Shown in pieces: positions 58,962-64,000 of a stretch of DNA of 64,000 bases. Each line of letters opens with the position of its first letter. Within the stretch, counting starts at the first letter, position 1. The translations under genes and the position numbers were made by a program. This stretch comes from G942493215 sp942493215. GTDB lineage: Bacteria > Bacillota_I > Bacilli_A > RF39 > UBA660. The notes below the pieces were generated by a model, which saw nothing but the letters and a program-made list of their open reading frames with translations, had not been told where the DNA came from and did not search any database. The stretch covers positions 992,001 to 1,056,000 of the forward strand of contig OW818670.1 in NCBI GenBank assembly GCA_942493215.1, given 5' to 3'.

Positions 58962-60908
58962 ATGTTTAATAATATGAGTAGTATTGATATGAATGAAAAT
59001 ATGGTTAAAATATTTAAGATCTTAAAGATTATTATTCCGATTGTTATATTAATCATTATTTTAATGGTATTTTTAATGCGTCCCACAACATCATCTACTA
59101 ATAATAGTTATACATCTTTAGAAGAAAAACTAATTAAAGCCAGTAAAGATTATTATCATTCAGATGGTTATCAAGATGAAGAATTTATTACTATATATAT
59201 GCTTAATGATCAAAAACTTATTAATATGGATGATTATGATAAAGTTAACTGTGATAATAATAGTGGGGTATTAATTGAAAATAATAATTTTACTCCTTAT
59301 CTTATTTGTCCAGCTTATAAAAGTAAAGTTGTTCAAGATGTTGTTGATAAAAAAGAAGATAAGATAAAATTAAAGGGTGATAATCCTCTTATTATTAATG
59401 TTGGTAATGAATATGAAGATCCTGGATATGAATCTAACCAAGATGTTAAGGTTATTGGTACAGTAGAAAATAAGTTAGGGCTATATAAAATTAATTATAC
59501 TTTAAATGATGGATACTCACTACAACGTCTTGTCATTGTAACTGATTTAGAGGAAGATGAGGATGTTACAATTAAAGATCAAAGTGGTTTGGAATTAAAA
59601 CTTAAAGGAGAACAAAATGTTACCCTTATTAAAGGTATGAATTATGCTGATATGGGAGCTACTGCCTATGATAATGTGGATGGTAATATCACTAAAAAGA
59701 TTGAAAACTACGGTACTGTAAATGTTAATACGATTGGTACTTATACTCTAACTTATACCATACGTAATAGTCGTGGCTATAGATTAAGTGCTACGAGAAC
59801 AGTTACAGTTGAGCCTCCAGAAACGGAAGCCCTAAATATTATTACTAATACTTATCCTCAAACACCTACTAATCAAAAAGTAAAGATTAGTGTTGACATA
59901 AGTGGTGATGATTATAGTTATACAGTTTTACCTAATAACAGTAAAACATTTAGTAAAAATATCACTTATGAAGTATCTGCCAAGGGTACATATACCTTTA
60001 AAGTTTATCCGCAATATGGAGATTATTATGAACAAAAAGTTACTGTTAATAATATTGATAAAGATGTACCAATAGGAAGTTGTTATGCGGTTAGTACTTT
60101 ATCCAAGACGGATATTAATGTTGTAGCTGATAATAAACAAAATCTTACTTATAGTTATAGTATCGGTAGTGATTATACATCATATGTTAGCAATAATAAT
60201 TATACTTTTAATAGTAAAGCAACGACAGCTAATGTCAAAATAAAAGATACGGCCGGTAATGTTAAAACTATAGCATGTAAGTTGGATGCTCCTAAATTTG
60301 ATAGTGATAAACCGATTGTTTATATTTATAACACCCATCAATATGAAAATTATAAGGATACTAAAAAACCTAGTGGGGTATTTAAAGCGGGTAAACATAT
60401 GCGTGATTTATTAATTGAAGCTGGTGTTCCAACCGTTTTTGAAGAAGGAGATATTACCACAGCAATTTGGGAAAGAACAACACCATCTAAGTATGCTGTC
60501 AGTAAAAAATTCATTAAAGCTGCCCAAAAGAAATATCCTAGTTTAGTATTCTTTATTGATTTACACCGTGATACAGCCGCTAAAACAACGGTTATTAATG
60601 GTAAAAGGTGTGTTATTTATTTCTTCTTAATTGGTGGAGCTAATCCTGATTATAAAAAGAATTTAGCAGTCGCTAAAGCTATTGATAAGACTATTACGAG
60701 TAAATATCCGAACCTTGCTCGTGATATAATGATTAGAGGGAGTTTAAGTCCTAACTCTAGACAACTTTTATTTAATCAAACAATGGGAACAAACTTTGTC
60801 TTAATTGAACTTGGTGGTGAAAATAATACTTATGAAGAGGCGAAAAACACAGTTGATTTAATTACACCATTTATAGCTGATTATGTTAAAAGTAAATTTA
60901 TAAAATAG
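58962..60908 (+). CDS. SpoIIP-domain peptidoglycan hydrolase fused to Ig-like domains
   Basis: The 648-aa protein has an N-terminal membrane helix (residues ~22-42), a pilin-stalk-like region, two DUF5011-type Ig-like domains (residues ~130-185 and ~210-285, LKGEQNVTLIKGMNYADMG), further beta domains, and a C-terminal SpoIIP-like amidase domain from about residue 450. That domain shows YNTHQYENY (H459, E462), FIDLHRD (H535) and VLIELGGENNT (E616), the metal and catalytic residues expected for SpoIIP. Bacillus SpoIIP (about 400 aa) has no such Ig-like insert. It probably cuts peptidoglycan outside the membrane, in engulfment or vegetative division. Confidence 0.85.
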   Translation: MFNNMSSIDMNENMVKIFKILKIIIPIVILIIILMVFLMRPTTSSTNNSYTSLEEKLIKASKDYYHSDGYQDEEFITIYMLNDQKLINMDDYDKVNCDNNSGVLIENNNFTPYLICPAYKSKVVQDVVDKKEDKIKLKGDNPLIINVGNEYEDPGYESNQDVKVIGTVENKLGLYKINYTLNDGYSLQRLVIVTDLEEDEDVTIKDQSGLELKLKGEQNVTLIKGMNYADMGATAYDNVDGNITKKIENYGTVNVNTIGTYTLTYTIRNSRGYRLSATRTVTVEPPETEALNIITNTYPQTPTNQKVKISVDISGDDYSYTVLPNNSKTFSKNITYEVSAKGTYTFKVYPQYGDYYEQKVTVNNIDKDVPIGSCYAVSTLSKTDINVVADNKQNLTYSYSIGSDYTSYVSNNNYTFNSKATTANVKIKDTAGNVKTIACKLDAPKFDSDKPIVYIYNTHQYENYKDTKKPSGVFKAGKHMRDLLIEAGVPTVFEEGDITTAIWERTTPSKYAVSKKFIKAAQKKYPSLVFFIDLHRDTAAKTTVINGKRCVIYFFLIGGANPDYKKNLAVAKAIDKTITSKYPNLARDIMIRGSLSPNSRQLLFNQTMGTNFVLIELGGENNTYEEAKNTVDLITPFIADYVKSKFIK

Positions 60909-60931
60909 AATAGACAATCTATTCTATTTTT
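60902..60931 (+). terminator. Terminator of the SpoIIP-domain gene
   Basis: AAAATAGAATAGA (60902-60914) pairs with TCTATTCTATTTT (60918-60930), a 13-bp stem with a CAA loop. Confidence 0.85.
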
Positions 60932-60937
60932 ATGTTG

Positions 60938-60965
60938 TTGATAATTTTAAAAGTTGTGCTATAAT
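60938..60965 (+). promoter_or_regulatory. Promoter of the third pilin-like gene
   Basis: TTGATA (60938-60943) and TATAAT (60960-60965) are 16 bases apart, with TGC before the -10. Confidence 0.7.
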
Positions 60966-60986
60966 TAAGGTAAAGTAGGAGGAAGT

Positions 60987-62666
60987 ATGAGGAAGGGATT
61001 TACGTTAATAGAGTTGTTAGCTGTAATAGTAATACTAGCAGTAATAGCCTTAATAGCAACCCCAATCATCTTAGGAATAATCAGTAATGCGAAAAAGGAA
61101 GCATTTAAAGATACAGCATATGGAATAATCGATGCAGCCAAAAACGAATATATAAAAGAAATGTATAGCAGTCAAGCAGCAACAGACATAACATTTACCT
61201 ATGCGAATAATGTGGAAAGTTCTGATGTTATAGGTAAGAGCTTAAGTTATAGTGGAACAAAACCCCAAGACGGAATTGTCTTATTGACAAGTAGTGGAAA
61301 TGTAGCTATTGCCGTTTATGATGGAACATTATGCGCTTATAAGAGCTATAGTGATAGTGAAGTAACAGTAGAAGAAATCCCATTAAGTGAATGCATAACC
61401 GAATATAGTGCATCTAAAGGAGTGAATATTCCAGAACTTGCACAAGGCATGACACCTATCAAATGGGATGGTAGTAAATGGATAGATACAAGTATAAGTG
61501 ACAAAGATTGGTATGATTACACAAATAAAAAATGGGCAAATGCTAGAACAGCTGATGGCTCAATGTGGGTATGGATACCAAGATATATTTATAAAATAAA
61601 ACCCATTACCGAGGGAGATATCAATAGTGGTTGGCATAAAAGTACAGCCGGAATAATTGATGTTCAATTTAGTAAAGGAACCAATGATAACTGGAATAAT
61701 GGTACTATAGGCAATATAGATACCGGAACAGCAAGTAGTTCTTCAAATAATAAATGGACCAATCAACCAGGATTCACCTTTGGAGGTACTGAATTAACAG
61801 GCATATGGGTGGCAAAATTTGAGGCTACAGCTATCGAAGGAATAACTAATGGTTATACTGTTAGTGGGTCATGTGTAGCGGGTGATAATGTCACAACTAA
61901 GACAATAAAAATCTTACCTAATGTCCAATCATGGCGATGTATGCAGATTGGAAGTATGTTCACAAATATTCGTAATATGGAAACAAAATCAGTTTATGGA
62001 TGGGATATTGCTAGTGGATTACAAGCTGATGGAAGTTTTACAAATGACGCCAATAATATAGATACACATTTGATTAAAAATATCGAGTGGGGAGTAGTAG
62101 CATATCTATCTAAATCTAATTATGGGCAAGGGGAAAATGAAATATGGATTAATCCAGCAAACAATTTTACGACGGGTTGCGCTGGAGACTCTGTATCTTC
62201 AGGAGAAACTACTGGTTGTTTAAGAACATATGAAACAAGTAATGGACAAAAAACTAGTACAACTGCTAATTTATATGGGATTTATGATATATCAGGTGGA
62301 TCGTGGGAATATGTATCAGCCTATGTAGATAATGGACAGGCAGGATCTGGGGCAAGTATCATCGGTTCTTTATTAAAATACAAAGACTTATATACTGTAA
62401 CAACTGATAATGGAGCTACAAACTATAGTAATGCGGCTGGTAAAAAAGGTGATTCAGTATATGAAATAAGTGATAATATTAATGGATTATATTCATGGTT
62501 TGGTGACTGGAACAATATGCCTAATGCGGGTGATCCATGGTTTACACGTGGAAGTAGGTTCAATGACGGGTCTGCTGCCGGTGCATTCTATTTTGCCGGC
62601 TATTGGGGTGGTTCAGATAGTCGTATTGGTTTTCGTCCTGTCATAGTAGTAGCATTAGGACTTTAA
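60987..62666 (+). CDS. Prepilin-type protein with C-type-lectin/FGE-like C-terminus
   Basis: The 559-aa protein shares its first ~130 residues with the 34348 gene product: prepilin signal RKGFTLIELLAVIVILAV, helix, stalk ending near VEEIPLSEC. The C-terminal part again follows the lectin/FGE-like plan: SMWVWIPRYIYKI, GIWVAKFEA, NIEWGVVAYLS, LYGIYDISGGSWEYVSAY, DPWFTRGS and GFRPVIVVALGL. It is longer by an Asn/Gly-rich insert around residues 235-260. The last ~110 coding bases are richer in G and C than the body. Probable surface ligand-binding protein. Confidence 0.85.
   Translation: MRKGFTLIELLAVIVILAVIALIATPIILGIISNAKKEAFKDTAYGIIDAAKNEYIKEMYSSQAATDITFTYANNVESSDVIGKSLSYSGTKPQDGIVLLTSSGNVAIAVYDGTLCAYKSYSDSEVTVEEIPLSECITEYSASKGVNIPELAQGMTPIKWDGSKWIDTSISDKDWYDYTNKKWANARTADGSMWVWIPRYIYKIKPITEGDINSGWHKSTAGIIDVQFSKGTNDNWNNGTIGNIDTGTASSSSNNKWTNQPGFTFGGTELTGIWVAKFEATAIEGITNGYTVSGSCVAGDNVTTKTIKILPNVQSWRCMQIGSMFTNIRNMETKSVYGWDIASGLQADGSFTNDANNIDTHLIKNIEWGVVAYLSKSNYGQGENEIWINPANNFTTGCAGDSVSSGETTGCLRTYETSNGQKTSTTANLYGIYDISGGSWEYVSAYVDNGQAGSGASIIGSLLKYKDLYTVTTDNGATNYSNAAGKKGDSVYEISDNINGLYSWFGDWNNMPNAGDPWFTRGSRFNDGSAAGAFYFAGYWGGSDSRIGFRPVIVVALGL
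62541..62650 (+). other. GC-rich 3' tract, candidate variable region
   Basis: By manual count 18 of 110 bases are A and 52 are G or C. It aligns gap-free with 35791-35900, with 17 identical residues among the last 44 of the two proteins; identities sit on structural Gly, Phe, Trp and Arg while most others differ. Confidence 0.4.
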
Positions 62667-62687
62667 TATTTATATATATTAATTTAT

Positions 62688-62708
62688 AGCACCATTCTGG
62701 TGCTTTTC
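62688..62708 (+). terminator. Terminator of the third pilin-like gene
   Basis: AGCACCA (62688-62694) and TGGTGCT (62698-62704) form a 7-bp GC-containing stem with a TTC loop and TTT tail. Confidence 0.8.
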
Positions 62709-62710
62709 AT

Positions 62711-62739
62711 TTGCTTAAACACTAATCCTAGTTTATAAT
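62711..62739 (+). promoter_or_regulatory. Promoter of priA
   Basis: TTGCTT (62711-62716) and TATAAT (62734-62739) are 17 bases apart. Confidence 0.75.
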
Positions 62740-62759
62740 TATATTAGGATGTGATTATC

Positions 62760-64000
62760 ATGAGTATAGATGTCTTAGTGGAAATAAAAGCTAGTAGTTT
62801 AGATAAAACTTTTACCTATTTAGTACCTAATAATTTAGAGACTAAAATAAAAATTGGTGTAAGAGTTATTGTTCCTTTTGGTAAACAAAGATTAGAGGGT
62901 TTTGTTTTAGCAATATTTACTGATAAAACTTATGATTATCCTTTAAAAGAAATGATAGAGGTAACTGATGAAGAGCCAATATTGAATAAAGAGATGTTAG
63001 AGTTAGGTGAGTATTTAACTAAAAAGACTTTATGCAATTTAATATCAGCTTATCAAACAATGCTACCTAAAGCTTTAAAAGCTAAAAAAGATTTTAGTAT
63101 TAATAATAAAAAACAAAAATATTTAATTTTAAATAAGAATGCCAGTTTAGATATTAAATTAACACCTCTACAACAAGCTATTATTAGTTTATTTGATGGT
63201 AATGATGAAGTAATAAAAAGTAGTGCCCTAGAAATATCAGCATCAGCTACTAAATCATTATTAAATAAGCATATTTTATGTGAAGATGAACGAGAAGTAT
63301 ACCGTATAAATAATGATTGTGTTGGTAATGATTGTAATATTACCCTTAATGATGATCAGGTAAGGGTTATAAATAGAGTCAAAGAAGAATTAAATAACTT
63401 TCATCCCTTTTTATTGCATGGTTTAACGGGTAGTGGTAAAACAGAAGTTTATATGCATGTGATAGAAGATGTTTTAAAAGAAGGTAAAGAGAGTATTGTT
63501 TTAGTACCGGAAATTAATTTAACACCTCAGATGGTTGCCACGTTTAGAAATAGATTTGGTAGTAGGATTGCCATATTACATAGTCGTTTAAATGATGGTG
63601 AACGCTATGATGAATGGCGAAAAATTGTTAAAAAAGAAGTATCTATTGTTATTGGAACTAGGAGTGCCATTTTTGCTCCTTTAACTAATTTAGGTGTTAT
63701 CATCATTGATGAAGAGCATGTTACAAGTTATAAGCAAGAAAATAATCCTCGCTATAATGCTATTGATATGGCTTTATGGCGAGCTAGATATCATAAATGC
63801 CCCATCATACTAGGAAGTGCTACACCATCTATAGAAAGCTATACTCGTGCTAAAACGGGTGTTTATGAATTATTAGAACTAAAAAGAAGAGTCAATAATA
63901 ATTTGCCTGATATTAAACTTATTGATATGCATGAATCCATAAAAAAAGGACATCGTATTCTTTCTAAAGAATTAATTGATGGTATTAATGATAGTTTATC
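62760..64000 (+). CDS. priA: Primosomal protein N' (PriA helicase), 3' end outside window
   Basis: PriA restarts stalled replication forks. The 413 residues present cover the DNA-binding N-terminal domain (VEIKASSLDKTFTYLVP), the winged helix, and the helicase core with Walker A LLHGLTGSGKTEVYMH, LVPEINLTPQM, LHSRLNDGER, IGTRSAIFAP, the DEEH box IIIDEEHVTSYKQ and ILGSATPSIES. The zinc-binding region and second helicase lobe lie beyond the window. AGGATG precedes the ATG. Confidence 0.96.
   Translation, partial: MSIDVLVEIKASSLDKTFTYLVPNNLETKIKIGVRVIVPFGKQRLEGFVLAIFTDKTYDYPLKEMIEVTDEEPILNKEMLELGEYLTKKTLCNLISAYQTMLPKALKAKKDFSINNKKQKYLILNKNASLDIKLTPLQQAIISLFDGNDEVIKSSALEISASATKSLLNKHILCEDEREVYRINNDCVGNDCNITLNDDQVRVINRVKEELNNFHPFLLHGLTGSGKTEVYMHVIEDVLKEGKESIVLVPEINLTPQMVATFRNRFGSRIAILHSRLNDGERYDEWRKIVKKEVSIVIGTRSAIFAPLTNLGVIIIDEEHVTSYKQENNPRYNAIDMALWRARYHKCPIILGSATPSIESYTRAKTGVYELLELKRRVNNNLPDIKLIDMHESIKKGHRILSKELIDGINDSL

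Noticed and set aside
34348..62666. A complete diversity-generating retroelement inside the window
   Set aside because: No open frame shows a reverse transcriptase motif and no template-like copy of the tracts was found by eye; only target-like genes are present.
1..64000. Use of TGA as tryptophan, as in Mycoplasma
   Set aside because: Trp positions in conserved motifs use TGG, and several genes (ylxM, the ABC ATPase, ruvX) end with TGA at overlaps with the next start.
1..64000. tRNA or rRNA genes
   Set aside because: No cloverleaf with TTC-arm consensus or rRNA-like conserved stretch was seen in the short intergenic regions.

Overview
The window is AT-rich, gene-dense DNA from a low-GC Firmicutes-type bacterium. 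Standard code is used: TGG encodes Trp and TGA is a working stop, which argues against Mycoplasma code 4. Several blocks keep Bacillus gene order: sepF-divIVA-(T-box)-ileS; ftsY-ylxM; and alaS-ireB-ruvX-DUF1292-mltG-trmR-two U32 proteins-greA. Two sporulation-type proteins (SspI and a SpoIIP-domain protein), the streamlined gene set and the pilin-like surface proteins suggest an uncultured gut member of Bacilli (RF39-like). That placement is inference.

Layout. 1-5250: end of a Nudix gene, mraY, divergent pyruvate kinase and a GH31 glycosidase. 5340-9540: tRNA-Leu T-box operon with a transglutaminase-fold protein, a small membrane protein and a LeuRS carrying an inserted Nudix domain. 9550-10830: complete IS3-family element inserted in the loop of the leuS terminator. 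10846-17260: rnhB, sepF, divIVA, then an Ile T-box operon (DUF362 ferredoxin protein, type-2-like ileS). 17313-20003: membrane protein, then a pilin-like/glycine-rich gene bracketed by a 104-bp direct repeat that duplicates the 3' end of rpmB. 20135-25144: dnaE, a MurJ/SpoVB-type flippase, sspI. 25251-31520: lemA-DUF2207, Met/Gly-rich protein, trmB, a lipoprotein-to-YtxH operon. 31680-34241: ABC-2 exporter. 34348-35916: second pilin-like gene with a lectin/FGE-like C-terminus. 35994-44714: RNase J, phosphoesterase, ftsY-ylxM-HerA operon, M23 peptidase. 44813-53578: dNMP-kinase-like, cmk, short alaS, and the conserved alaS-greA block. 53645-57546: two tandem orphan paralogs. 57629-64000: tig, SpoIIP fused to Ig-like domains, third pilin-like gene, start of priA.

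Most genes serve the core cell: translation, wall synthesis, division, secretion, replication and RNA turnover. The accessory layer is more unusual. Three proteins share a prepilin-type N-terminus but have different C-terminal adhesion-like modules. In two of them the last ~110 coding bases are A-poor and GC-rich, as in targets of diversity-generating retroelements; no reverse transcriptase lies in this window. Other notable points are the Nudix-LeuRS fusion, a GH31 enzyme with Arg at the predicted acid/base position, an AlaRS without C-Ala, and the orphan pair with an 18-nt tandem repeat.
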